Below are positions 56,300-64,000 of a stretch of 64,000 nt of DNA, one piece after another. Location of the stretch: the NCBI RefSeq assembly GCF_030295955.1, contig NZ_AP027363.1, positions 1,240,001 to 1,304,000 of the forward strand. Reading direction: 5' to 3'. Within the stretch, counting starts at the first letter, position 1, and every line of letters starts with the position of its first letter. The notes under the pieces are model-generated. The model was not told the DNA's origin and searched no databases. It worked only from the letters and a program-made list of their open reading frames with translations. Source of the stretch: Thalassotalea agarivorans. Its GTDB lineage: Bacteria; Pseudomonadota; Gammaproteobacteria; Enterobacterales; Alteromonadaceae. Position numbers and translations under genes: made by a program.

Positions 56300-57682
56300 T
56301 TATCTAATTTGTCGCGCTCTAAATTTTCTCCCTTTCATTTTCTCATTCGTAATCAAGGCGAGCGCTTTTCTTGCTACTGGTTTAGCTATCGCCACAAAGG
56401 CAGTATTGCTGAACATATGAATTTTTCCTACATCATCGCCTTTGATTTGTTTACTTGAGGTTAGAGCGCCTAAAATATCGCCAGGGCGTAACTTTTGTTT
56501 TTTTCCTGCATCAATTTGAATCGTTGTCCATTGGGCTGACAGTGGTTTGCAAGATTCAGAAATCGTTGGCAAAGGCTCGGTTTCGAATGGCTGCTTCATA
56601 TATTCTTCAAGTCGAAGCAACTTTGGAATTTCTTTGTCAGAAATTAATGTGCAGGCCAAACCATGGCTGTCGCCGCGGCCTGTTCTACCGATACGATGCA
56701 CGTAAACTTCACTATCTTTGGGCAGATGGTAATTTATAACAAGTTCAACGTTGTCTATGTCTAACCCACGTGCAGCAACGTCAGTGGCAACAAGTATTCG
56801 CGCACTTTTGTTCGCAAACTGGACCAGTGTTTGGTCTCTGTCTCGTTGCTCTAGATCACCATGCAATGCAACACAGCTATATCCGCTATTTACCAATGCA
56901 TTGGCAACGGCGCTCGTTTCTGCCTTCGTTGTACAAAAGATTACACTGGCAACGGGTTGGTAGGTATTTAACAATATTTCAAGCGCCGATAATCGTTGTT
57001 CGTTGCCAGAAACTTGGAAAAAGTGTTGGTCAATCGAGGCGCTTTGATGAAGAGATTCTTCTTTCACTGTCTCAGGATTATTGAGGATACTAGCCGCTAT
57101 CTGTTGTATTTGTTTCGGGTAGGTTGCACTAAACAGCAAGGTTTGGCGTTTTCTCGGACACTGATTAATGATGTTATCTAAAGCATCTTGAAAACCCATG
57201 TCTAACATGCGATCAGCTTCGTCTAACACAAGGGTGTTCAGGTGATTCAAATTAAGTGTTCCTCTACTTAAATGATCTTCTATTCTTCCTGGTGTACCTA
57301 CAATAATATGAGCACCATGTTCCAACGACCCTTTTTGAGGGCCAAATGGCATACCCCCACATAAGGTAAGTACTTTAATATTGTGTATGGTACGAGCCAA
57401 ACGTCTAATCTCCTTTGCTACCTGATCGGCAAGTTCACGCGTCGGACACAAGACCAATGATTGGATACGAAACAAGCTTACGTCTAGGTTTTGTATAACG
57501 CCTAAGCCAAACGCGGCAGTTTTTCCAGATCCTGTTTTTGCTTGGGCAATTATATCTTTACCATTGATAATATGTGGTAGAGAAGAAGCCTGAATAGCGG
57601 TCATTTGGTGGAAGCCTAAGCTATCTAGGTTTTGGATAAGCGCCGACTTTAAAGGCAGTGATGAAAACGAAAGAGTAGACAA
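56300..57682 (-). CDS. dbpA: ATP-dependent RNA helicase DbpA
   Basis: DEAD-box helicase that acts in late 50S assembly through helix 92 of 23S rRNA. The 460 residues include the Q motif (FHQMTAIQ at about residues 23-30), Walker A AKTGSGKT (about 47-54), DEAD in VLDEADRML, HRIGRTGRG and the C-terminal RNA-binding domain (about 385-460) that defines DbpA. The start is a TTG; no in-frame ATG suits. Its segment is bracketed by the true rimO end and a diverged copy of that end, suggesting insertion. Confidence 0.93.
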   Translation of the reverse strand: MSTLSFSSLPLKSALIQNLDSLGFHQMTAIQASSLPHIINGKDIIAQAKTGSGKTAAFGLGVIQNLDVSLFRIQSLVLCPTRELADQVAKEIRRLARTIHNIKVLTLCGGMPFGPQKGSLEHGAHIIVGTPGRIEDHLSRGTLNLNHLNTLVLDEADRMLDMGFQDALDNIINQCPRKRQTLLFSATYPKQIQQIAASILNNPETVKEESLHQSASIDQHFFQVSGNEQRLSALEILLNTYQPVASVIFCTTKAETSAVANALVNSGYSCVALHGDLEQRDRDQTLVQFANKSARILVATDVAARGLDIDNVELVINYHLPKDSEVYVHRIGRTGRGDSHGLACTLISDKEIPKLLRLEEYMKQPFETEPLPTISESCKPLSAQWTTIQIDAGKKQKLRPGDILGALTSSKQIKGDDVGKIHMFSNTAFVAIAKPVARKALALITNEKMKGRKFRARQIR

Positions 57683-57799
57683 GTGAGAGTCTCAACATAG
57701 AAATGTAATTCCTATATTGTACGCACTAATGGCTTAAACGACTAATTTAATACATTTTGTCTAAATCCAATTATTCCTATTAATTTTTTTAAGTGCAGG

Positions 57800-57863
57800 G
57801 GTACAAATTATTCACGCCGTTGAACATGACGTTTGAGGCGTAAAAGGAGATGACGAAGAATAA
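57800..57863 (+). pseudogene. Diverged duplicate of the rimO 3' end (scar)
   Basis: 64 bp matching rimO 56191-56251 with seven substitutions in 61 aligned bases and one 3-base insertion. It still reads QIIHAVEHDV, a TGA in place of the Trp codon, then GVKGDDEE and TAA, against [18 protein letters not shown] in rimO. It lies between dbpA and astB with no rimO body attached. Confidence 0.9.
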
Positions 57864-57900
57864 CGAACAAATTTTAAACAAATGATAAAGTTTCATTAAT

Positions 57901-57926
57901 AAAAGCCGCTTTTGAGGCTTTTTTTG
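57901..57926 (+). terminator. Orphan plus-strand terminator behind the rimO scar
   Basis: AAAAGCC (57901-57907) pairs with GGCTTTT (57916-57922), followed by more T residues. No plus-strand gene lies upstream except the rimO 3' scar 38 bp before it, so this may be the old rimO terminator. Confidence 0.75.
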
Positions 57927-57969
57927 TGCTAAATTTGGTTAAAGTACTGATATAAAAGAACACAAAAAT

Positions 57970-59304
57970 ATGTCATCTATAGAAGCCAATTTTGATGGTT
58001 TAGTGGGGCCAACGCATAATTATGCAGGCCTAAGTGAAGGCAACGTTGCCTCCCTTAATAATGCGCAATCGATTTCAAGTCCTAAAAAAGCGGCTAAACA
58101 GGGATTAGCTAAAATGAAGGCCCTTCATGATATGGGCTTTGTGCAAGGTGTATTAGCACCACAAGCTAGGCCAGATATCGGCGTGTTAAGGCGTGTAGGT
58201 TTTGGCGGTAACGATCAGCAAGTGTTAGAAAAAGCGTATAAGCATGCGCCGGTATTGTTATCTGCTTGTTTTTCCGCTTCAAGCATGTGGACAGCCAATG
58301 CAGCCACCGTATCACCATCAGGGGATACGCAAGACGGCAAGATTCATTTTACCCCAGCAAACCTAACGAATAAGTTTCATCGTTCTATCGAGCCAAAAAC
58401 AACGGGCAATATTTTAAAAGCGGTATTCAATGACGAAGCGACCTTTAGTCATCATGAACACCTGCCAGAAAACGATCATTTTGGTGATGAAGGTGCGGCA
58501 AATCATACGCGTTTGTGCCAAGACTACGGCAAACAGGGCATCGAAATTTTTACTTTTGGTCGCTATGCCTTTAATCGCAGTATGCCAAAGCCTACAATTT
58601 TTCCTGCAAGGCAAACCAAAGAAGCGAGTGAAGCGATAGCTCGATTGCACCAATTGAACGAAAAAAATACGGTGTACGTTCAGCAAAATCCTGATGTGAT
58701 TGATCAAGGAGTGTTTCACAACGATGTTATAGCGGTTGGAAATCGCAATGTCTTGTTTTATCACGAACAAGCGTTTTTAAATACTGACCAGTTTAAGCAA
58801 CAACTTCAGGAACGATTTGAAGAACAACTGTATTTTGTAGAAGCGCCAACCGAGCAGGTTAGTGTGGAAGATTGTGTCAGCTCTTATTTATTTAATACAC
58901 AGCTTGTGTCTCACAATGACAACGAGATGAGCATTATTGCGCCAATGCATTGTAAAGAGAATGAAGCGGTTTACCGCTACTTGCAGAGTGTTGTTCAAGC
59001 GGATAACCCGATTTCCAATGTGCACTATTTCGATGTTAACGAAAGTATGAAAAACGGTGGCGGCCCAGCATGTTTGAGGCTACGCGTTGCGTTAACAGAA
59101 AATGAAGTTAACGCCGTTAACCCACAATGTTTACTTAACGACGACTTGTTTAATCGATTAAACCAGTGGATTGATAAATACTATCGCGATCAATTAGCGT
59201 TTTCAGACCTAAAAGATGGAAATTTATTAAAAGAATCGTACGATGCACTTGACGAATTAACCAAGATTTTGAATATTGGTAATGTCTATTCTTTCCAGCA
59301 ATAA
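57970..59304 (+). CDS. astB: N-succinylarginine dihydrolase AstB
   Basis: Second enzyme of the arginine succinyltransferase (AST) catabolic pathway, converting succinylarginine to succinylornithine, CO2 and ammonia. The 444 residues match the family and start [18 protein letters not shown] (about residues 4-21). Later motifs are [12 protein letters not shown] (about 168-179) and [16 protein letters not shown] (about 358-373), holding the amidinotransferase-type catalytic residues. The other ast genes are not adjacent, so the pathway is dispersed here. Confidence 0.95.
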   Translation: MSSIEANFDGLVGPTHNYAGLSEGNVASLNNAQSISSPKKAAKQGLAKMKALHDMGFVQGVLAPQARPDIGVLRRVGFGGNDQQVLEKAYKHAPVLLSACFSASSMWTANAATVSPSGDTQDGKIHFTPANLTNKFHRSIEPKTTGNILKAVFNDEATFSHHEHLPENDHFGDEGAANHTRLCQDYGKQGIEIFTFGRYAFNRSMPKPTIFPARQTKEASEAIARLHQLNEKNTVYVQQNPDVIDQGVFHNDVIAVGNRNVLFYHEQAFLNTDQFKQQLQERFEEQLYFVEAPTEQVSVEDCVSSYLFNTQLVSHNDNEMSIIAPMHCKENEAVYRYLQSVVQADNPISNVHYFDVNESMKNGGGPACLRLRVALTENEVNAVNPQCLLNDDLFNRLNQWIDKYYRDQLAFSDLKDGNLLKESYDALDELTKILNIGNVYSFQQ

Positions 59305-59427
59305 CGTAGGATAGATACAGGTTGAATATTTATTCTGTTTTACTGCATGAACAGTTTGAATATTTGCTCTAAAAAAAATAAAATAACAACGAAAAGATAA
59401 ATTCACACTATAAATAACAAAGTTCAC

Positions 59428-61863
59428 ATGAAAAATACTCACTTTAAAAAGTCAGCGTTATGCTTGGCGGTAAGCACAGGACTTGCTTTACCTCAAGTGG
59501 CACTCGCTGCAGAAGAAGAATCTGCCAAGGATCAAGGTATAGAAACAATTCAGGTTACTGCCTCTCGCCGTAGCTCTACTATCCAGGAAACACCAATTAA
59601 CGTAACCGCACTAGACGGCGACGTGATGGCTGACCAAAACATCACGCAACTTGCTGATGTAGCACGTTGGGTACCGGGTTTAACCGTACAAGATCAAGGT
59701 GGTCGTTCTGCACCGCCAATTATCGTGCGTGGTCTAAACACCAACTCATCTGGCCCAGGTGCTGATGGTGGTACAGTTGCAACTTACGTGGGTGAAATCC
59801 CACTTGCAATCGATTTAAAGATTCTAGACGTCGAACGAGTAGAAGTCCTTATTGGCCCACAAGGTACATTATACGGTGCGGGTACACTAGGTGGCGCGAT
59901 TCGTTACATGCCGAAAAAACCTGTATTAGACGAAACTTCTGGTAGCGTTTATGGTGATATTTTTAATATTGCACAAAGTGATGACCTAGGTTCTGAAGCA
60001 GGCTTTGTTGTTAATACACCAATTATCGAAGACACATTAGGTGTGCGCGTTGCGTTTAACCACCTAGATGAGCCTGGTTTTATCGACTACAACTATGTCG
60101 TTAGAGAAAGCGGTGTTTCACTTCCTGATCCAGACTGGAACAACCCAGACGAAGTTGCGGCAAACTTGAAGCAAGTTAAAGACGCTAACTTTGACAAAGC
60201 AACGACAGCACGCGTAATGCTTCGTTGGCAACCGAATGAAATGTTCGATGCAACGTTGTCGTATCATTATCAAAAACAAGAAATTGGCAGCCGCTCAATT
60301 ACACACTACGGTAGCTTAAGCGATACAAACCCTTTGTCAGCGTTCATGGGCAAGTATGAGTCTGGTTATCGTTACGAAGAACCGTTTACGCGTGAAGATT
60401 CTTTAATTAGCTTAGAGTTAACTGCAGACTTAGGTTTTGCTGAATTAACATCAGCAACGGGCTTTACCGACCATCAAGCAGACGGTCAACGTGACCAAAC
60501 TGACTTACTTATTCGTCTTGATTACAGCTACGAAGAATTCCCAGCGTTTTCTGCGTTTACGCGTGAAACAGAAGACGATCAAACCATTACACAAGAAATT
60601 CGTTTAGTATCTACGTCAGATTCAGCGCTTTCTTGGATTGTTGGTGGTTTCTATAACAAATTCGATGGCTTCAACGACTCAAAAGAGTTCACGCCAGGGT
60701 TTGACCAATTTGCAGTAGATAATTGGGCTGCCAACCAACTACGCCCTGATTCGCTAGAGTACATCTCTGTAGGTGATGACGTTGTAGAAGAAATGGCACT
60801 ATTTGGTGAATTGTCATACGACATTACCGATGCGCTATCAGTTACTGTTGGTACACGTTTCTACAACTATAGCGTTGAATCTACATCAGGTATCGACTTA
60901 CCATTATTCTACACTTTATTCGGTGATTACGGTCCAGATGAGATCAATATCGACTTGTCTACAGATGAAGCAGAGGACGACGGTAACTTGTTCAAGTTCA
61001 ATGTGTCGTATCAAGTGAGCGAAGACGTATTGACTTACTTTACTATCAGTGAAGGTTTCAGAATTGGTGGTGCAAACGGTGTTGCGGCCTGTCCAGACAA
61101 TATCGACGATATCGACAACCAAATCGTCTGTGCATTGCCAGATGAAGTTATCTATACGGCTGATACAACAACCAACTATGAATTTGGTTTAAAGAGTACT
61201 TGGTTTAACAACAAGCTACACTTTAACTCAGCGCTATTCTACGTAGAGTGGGATGATGCACAAGTAGCTGGTGCAACAGTAAACGGTCAACAACCAATTA
61301 CGTCAAATGCAGGTGCAGCTGAATCTAAAGGTATTGAAATTGCGACACGTGCACTTATCACAGATGAGTTAATTGCTTATGCAACGTATGCATACACGCA
61401 GGCAGAGCTTTCTGAAGATGCACAATACCTATTTGGTGTACCAAGTGATCCAAACGATACGTCATTAGATGCATTTGCTGGCGACCGTTTACCAGGTTCT
61501 CCAGAGAATCAATTCTCATTAGGTTTAACTTACTCAACAGAAATCTTTGAAGATAAAGGTCTAGACGTTACATACGGCTTAACCTATCAAGATGAGTATG
61601 TTTCAAAAGTTGGTTTACGTAACTTCGGTGAAGTTGTGCCGGGTTATGCATTAAGCAACTTGAATGCTAAGTTCTCAGATGAATCTTGGGCAGTTACGTT
61701 ATACATCGACAATATGTTCGACAAGTATGCGTTTAGCTCGGTCCGCCGTGACTTTGGTGACATTACCGTACGTAACGATCCAGCATTACAAAGAAACTAT
61801 GGTCATTATCTAGTGACACCAAGAAAGATTGGTTTAAGATTTGAATATTTCTTTGACCTATAA
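59428..61863 (+). CDS. TonB-dependent outer-membrane receptor
   Basis: An 811-residue receptor. The signal peptide ends at about residue 27 (VALAA), followed by the TonB-box-like EGIETIQVTASRRS segment. The plug contains QDQGGRSAPPIIVRGLNTN and VERVEVLIGPQGTLYGAGTLGGAIR (split at about residues 134-160). The barrel closes with FEYFFDL. It lacks the codon extremity of the receptor at 8654. A terminator-like hairpin and an exported amidohydrolase follow closely, suggesting a joint uptake and processing function. Ligand unknown. Confidence 0.92.
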   Translation: MKNTHFKKSALCLAVSTGLALPQVALAAEEESAKDQGIETIQVTASRRSSTIQETPINVTALDGDVMADQNITQLADVARWVPGLTVQDQGGRSAPPIIVRGLNTNSSGPGADGGTVATYVGEIPLAIDLKILDVERVEVLIGPQGTLYGAGTLGGAIRYMPKKPVLDETSGSVYGDIFNIAQSDDLGSEAGFVVNTPIIEDTLGVRVAFNHLDEPGFIDYNYVVRESGVSLPDPDWNNPDEVAANLKQVKDANFDKATTARVMLRWQPNEMFDATLSYHYQKQEIGSRSITHYGSLSDTNPLSAFMGKYESGYRYEEPFTREDSLISLELTADLGFAELTSATGFTDHQADGQRDQTDLLIRLDYSYEEFPAFSAFTRETEDDQTITQEIRLVSTSDSALSWIVGGFYNKFDGFNDSKEFTPGFDQFAVDNWAANQLRPDSLEYISVGDDVVEEMALFGELSYDITDALSVTVGTRFYNYSVESTSGIDLPLFYTLFGDYGPDEINIDLSTDEAEDDGNLFKFNVSYQVSEDVLTYFTISEGFRIGGANGVAACPDNIDDIDNQIVCALPDEVIYTADTTTNYEFGLKSTWFNNKLHFNSALFYVEWDDAQVAGATVNGQQPITSNAGAAESKGIEIATRALITDELIAYATYAYTQAELSEDAQYLFGVPSDPNDTSLDAFAGDRLPGSPENQFSLGLTYSTEIFEDKGLDVTYGLTYQDEYVSKVGLRNFGEVVPGYALSNLNAKFSDESWAVTLYIDNMFDKYAFSSVRRDFGDITVRNDPALQRNYGHYLVTPRKIGLRFEYFFDL

Positions 61864-61880
61864 ATCTTAGGTGAATGGTT

Positions 61881-61910
61881 AAAAGGCATTGTTTTTACAA
61901 TGCCTTTTTT
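61881..61910 (+). terminator. Terminator or attenuator between the TonB receptor and the amidohydrolase
   Basis: A 12-bp stem (61881-61892 with 61897-61908) with a TTTT loop and a continuing T run ends just before the GAGGGA ribosome-binding site of the next gene. Expression of that gene would depend on read-through or on a promoter not seen here. Confidence 0.88.
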
Positions 61911-61923
61911 TGAGGGAAAAATA

Positions 61924-63192
61924 ATGAAAAAATTAACGCTTTTATTATCGTCGCTTGCTATCTTGTTTAGCTTGCCTGTATTGGCGAACCAACACGTGAT
62001 CAAAGCCGGCTATGTGTTAGATGTTGCCTCTGGCAAGCAATTAAAAGATCAATATATTGTGGTCGACAATGGTAAAATTACTAGCATATCGAGCAATCAA
62101 CCAGCATCGTTTGATCAAACTAAGTTAATCGATTTGTCCGACAAATACTTAGTGCCTGGTTTGATGGATATGCATACACATGTGGTACGTAATCTGTCAA
62201 AAAACTATTTTGACTCATACTTTCAGTCGCCGCATCGTTCGACTATTGGCGGTGTTGTTAACATCGAGAAAACCTTACTTGCCGGTATAACGACTATTAG
62301 AAACGTAGGCGCTTCAGATTATCGTGATGTTGCACTTCGTAATGCAGTTAATGCAGGTGAAATACCTGGTCCTCGCATGTTTGTTTCAGGCCCATCGTTA
62401 GGTATTACAGGCGGGCATTGCGATTCCAATGCACTTAATCACACCTTTAACGAAAAATCACAAGGCGTAGCAGATGGCCCGTGGGCAGCGCGTTTAAAAG
62501 TTAGACAAAACGTAAAGTATCAAGTTGATGTGATTAAGTTTTGTGCCACCGGCGGTGTATTTTCTAAAGGCACTAAGCTTGGTCAGCGTCAATATACCTT
62601 TGAAGAGATGAAAGCCATTGTTGATGAAGCGCATACACATGGCAGAACTGTGGCAGCTCATGCCCACGGAACAGAAGGAATTCAATTTGCTATTAAAGCA
62701 GGTGTAGATTCTATAGAGCATGCGAGCTTTTTAGACAAAGAAACCATCAAACTTGCCAAAAAATATGGCACCTACTTGTCGATGGATATCTATAACACCG
62801 AATACACGCTAAGCAAGGGTGAGGAAAATGGTGTACCAGAAGAAAACCTTAACAAAGAGCGTAAGGTTGGCGGTATTCAACGGGAAAGCTTTTCTAAGGC
62901 GGTTAAGGCAGGCGTTAACATGGTGATGGGAACTGATGCAGGTATTTACCCACATGGAGACAATGCCAAACAGTTGAGCCGCATGACCAAGTTTGGTATG
63001 ACACCATTACAGGCATTGCAAGCAGCCACCATAAACAGCGCAAAATTGTTAAAGCAAGAGAAAACATTGGGTCAAATCAAAGAAGGATTCTTCGCAGATA
63101 TTATTGCTGTTGATGCAAACCCATTGGAACAAATTACGACGCTAGAAAATGTGTCATTTGTGATGAAAGACGGTGTCGTTTACAAGCAGTAG
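61924..63192 (+). CDS. Exported metal-dependent amidohydrolase, prolidase/HutI-like
   Basis: A 422-residue precursor from the ATG at 61924, with GAGGGA eight bases upstream. The signal peptide ends at about residue 20 (LPVLAN). The amidohydrolase metal site shows HTH at 84-86 in DMHTHVV, the candidate carboxylated Lys in IKFCATGG, His in AAHAHGTEG and IEHASF, and Asp in GTDAGIYPHGDN. This set resembles the Xaa-Pro dipeptidase/imidazolonepropionase-related group. The signal peptide implies action in the periplasm on material taken up by the preceding receptor (inference). Confidence 0.88.
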   Translation: MKKLTLLLSSLAILFSLPVLANQHVIKAGYVLDVASGKQLKDQYIVVDNGKITSISSNQPASFDQTKLIDLSDKYLVPGLMDMHTHVVRNLSKNYFDSYFQSPHRSTIGGVVNIEKTLLAGITTIRNVGASDYRDVALRNAVNAGEIPGPRMFVSGPSLGITGGHCDSNALNHTFNEKSQGVADGPWAARLKVRQNVKYQVDVIKFCATGGVFSKGTKLGQRQYTFEEMKAIVDEAHTHGRTVAAHAHGTEGIQFAIKAGVDSIEHASFLDKETIKLAKKYGTYLSMDIYNTEYTLSKGEENGVPEENLNKERKVGGIQRESFSKAVKAGVNMVMGTDAGIYPHGDNAKQLSRMTKFGMTPLQALQAATINSAKLLKQEKTLGQIKEGFFADIIAVDANPLEQITTLENVSFVMKDGVVYKQ

Positions 63193-63199
63193 TCCAATT

Positions 63200-64000
63200 T
63201 TGAACGATATATCAACTCTTCATAAACGTGCGATAGCTGCGTTAAATAAAAAAGACTATGCCGGTTGCCATCACAATGTGATGGCGATTTTGCAGCAAGA
63301 TAAGTACTTTGCTGATGGTTATTTTTTATTAGCGATGATCGCCGCGCAACATCAAAATGCGTTAAAGGCGACGCAGCTTATTGAACAAGCGTTAAAGCTG
63401 TCACCAGACAATACAGAATATATGGCGCAACTTGCGCGCCAATATGTTGTGTTGCATCGCCACATAGACGCTAAATCACTGGTAGACAAGGCGTTGGCAT
63501 TAAATCCAACAAATACGTTAACGCTCGATACTTTGGGTGTGGTATTGAATCAGTTGGGCTTGCATGACGCCGCATTGCCACTGTTTCAACAAGTTGTGTT
63601 AGCGTCACCTGACAATACACAGTTTCAGTTTAATCTTGGTGCAACCTATAAATTTTTAGGTCAGTTTGAACAAGCAAAAGGGGCGTTTGAGCAATGCATT
63701 AAGTTAACACCAGATTTTGCCAAAGCTTATATGTCTTTATCGAGTTTAAGCAGCACAACGTCAACTGTGTTGTCCTTAGACAACTTGGCAAAAATTAACG
63801 CCAAATCAGCTGATGACAAGCTGTATCTTGCACATGCTAAAGCTAGACTGCATGAATCATCTGGCGACTATGCTGGTGCCTACCGCGAACTTTTTGAGGC
63901 TAAACAACATAAGCTTGCATCATTAAACTACAGCTTTGAGGCGGATCAGCACATGTTTGATTCCTTGCATCAGGTTTTTGGTGAAGGGAAGATTAAAGCA
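63200..64000 (+). CDS. TPR-repeat protein, N-terminal part (cut by window end)
   Basis: An open frame of 267 codons runs to the window edge without a stop. It is read from a TTG at 63200, eight bases after the amidohydrolase stop; the start is uncertain, as no ribosome-binding site is seen. TPR units are evident: ALNKKDYAGCHHNVMAIL, ALKATQLIEQALKLSPDN, IDAKSLVDKALALNPTN, AALPLFQQVVLASPDN and AKGAFEQCIKLTPDF. The later part (HAKARLHESSGDYAGAYREL) resembles the linker seen in TPR-sulfotransferase fusions that often accompany TonB receptors in marine gammaproteobacteria. The sulfotransferase domain itself is outside the window. Confidence 0.75.
   Translation, partial: MNDISTLHKRAIAALNKKDYAGCHHNVMAILQQDKYFADGYFLLAMIAAQHQNALKATQLIEQALKLSPDNTEYMAQLARQYVVLHRHIDAKSLVDKALALNPTNTLTLDTLGVVLNQLGLHDAALPLFQQVVLASPDNTQFQFNLGATYKFLGQFEQAKGAFEQCIKLTPDFAKAYMSLSSLSSTTSTVLSLDNLAKINAKSADDKLYLAHAKARLHESSGDYAGAYRELFEAKQHKLASLNYSFEADQHMFDSLHQVFGEGKIKA

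Noticed and set aside
57800-57863. Attachment site of an integrative element at the rimO 3' end.
   Set aside because: No integrase, excisionase or other mobile gene lies between the two copies, only dbpA. Recombination-mediated insertion explains the scar without an integrase.
57970-59304. A complete ast operon around astB.
   Set aside because: No astA, astC, astD or astE is adjacent on either side; only astB is present.

Overview
The window reads as chromosomal DNA of a marine gammaproteobacterium of the order Alteromonadales. That is inferred from E. coli-like gene orders (msbA-lpxK-ycaR-kdsB; miaB-ybeZ-ybeY-corC-lnt beside ubiF and a Met/Leu/Gln tRNA cluster; lolB-ispE-prs divergent from hemA-prfA-prmC-sirB2-sirB1-kdsA) combined with large TonB-dependent receptors, a monomer-type NAD-isocitrate dehydrogenase, an OsmC-YcaO fusion and a PEP-CTERM protein. 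The base composition looks moderately AT-rich. A Colwelliaceae/Thalassotalea-type source is plausible, but family level cannot be fixed from this sequence alone. No insertion sequence, prophage, CRISPR array or rRNA gene is visible.

Region 1 (1-8.1 kb): end of comEC, the lipid A/Kdo genes msbA, lpxK, the Trm112 zinc peptide and kdsB, then an SDR, an alkyltransferase-like protein and a hydrolase. Convergent to these is an Hsp20 gene with a sigma32-type promoter and a ROSE-like RNA thermometer, and upstream of that a periplasmic-looking Tpx. Region 2 (8.1-14.1 kb): a highly codon-biased TonB receptor, a 19-bp tandem repeat, a methyltransferase and an exported amidohydrolase. Region 3 (14.1-25.1 kb): lnt, corC, ybeY, ybeZ and miaB on the minus strand; an inserted two-gene unit (unknown 154-aa protein plus a beta-propeller membrane sensor with a degenerate kinase core); then ubiF and five tRNAs behind a strong promoter.

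Region 4 (25-40.8 kb): translation and metabolism core: ychF-pth-rplY, prs-ispE-lolB, hemA-prfA-prmC-sirB2-sirB1-like-kdsA, a GcvA-type regulator, a DUF423 gene, rlmM and NAD-isocitrate dehydrogenase. An eight-copy 7-bp repeat lies downstream of ychF. Region 5 (41-47.2 kb): xni, ppnN, queF and syd, with two DUF3192 paralogues; the second carries an in-frame TAA at a position that is Gln in the first.

Region 6 (47.2-64 kb): the OsmC-YcaO fusion, an Mpo1-like protein, a membrane-tethered wHTH-STAND-TPR regulator divergent from an exported propeller-like protein, a PEP-CTERM protein, rimO, dbpA and astB, then a TonB receptor followed by an exported amidohydrolase and a TPR protein cut by the window end. 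A diverged duplicate of the last 61 bp of rimO, with an orphan terminator behind it, lies on the far side of dbpA and suggests that dbpA was inserted downstream of rimO.

The observations I would check first are the rimO-end scar around dbpA, the ROSE-like leader of the Hsp20 gene, the nonsense codon in the DUF3192 gene, the two large signalling proteins (propeller sensor and STAND regulator), and the 17-bp inverted repeat bracketing the last tRNA-Leu.
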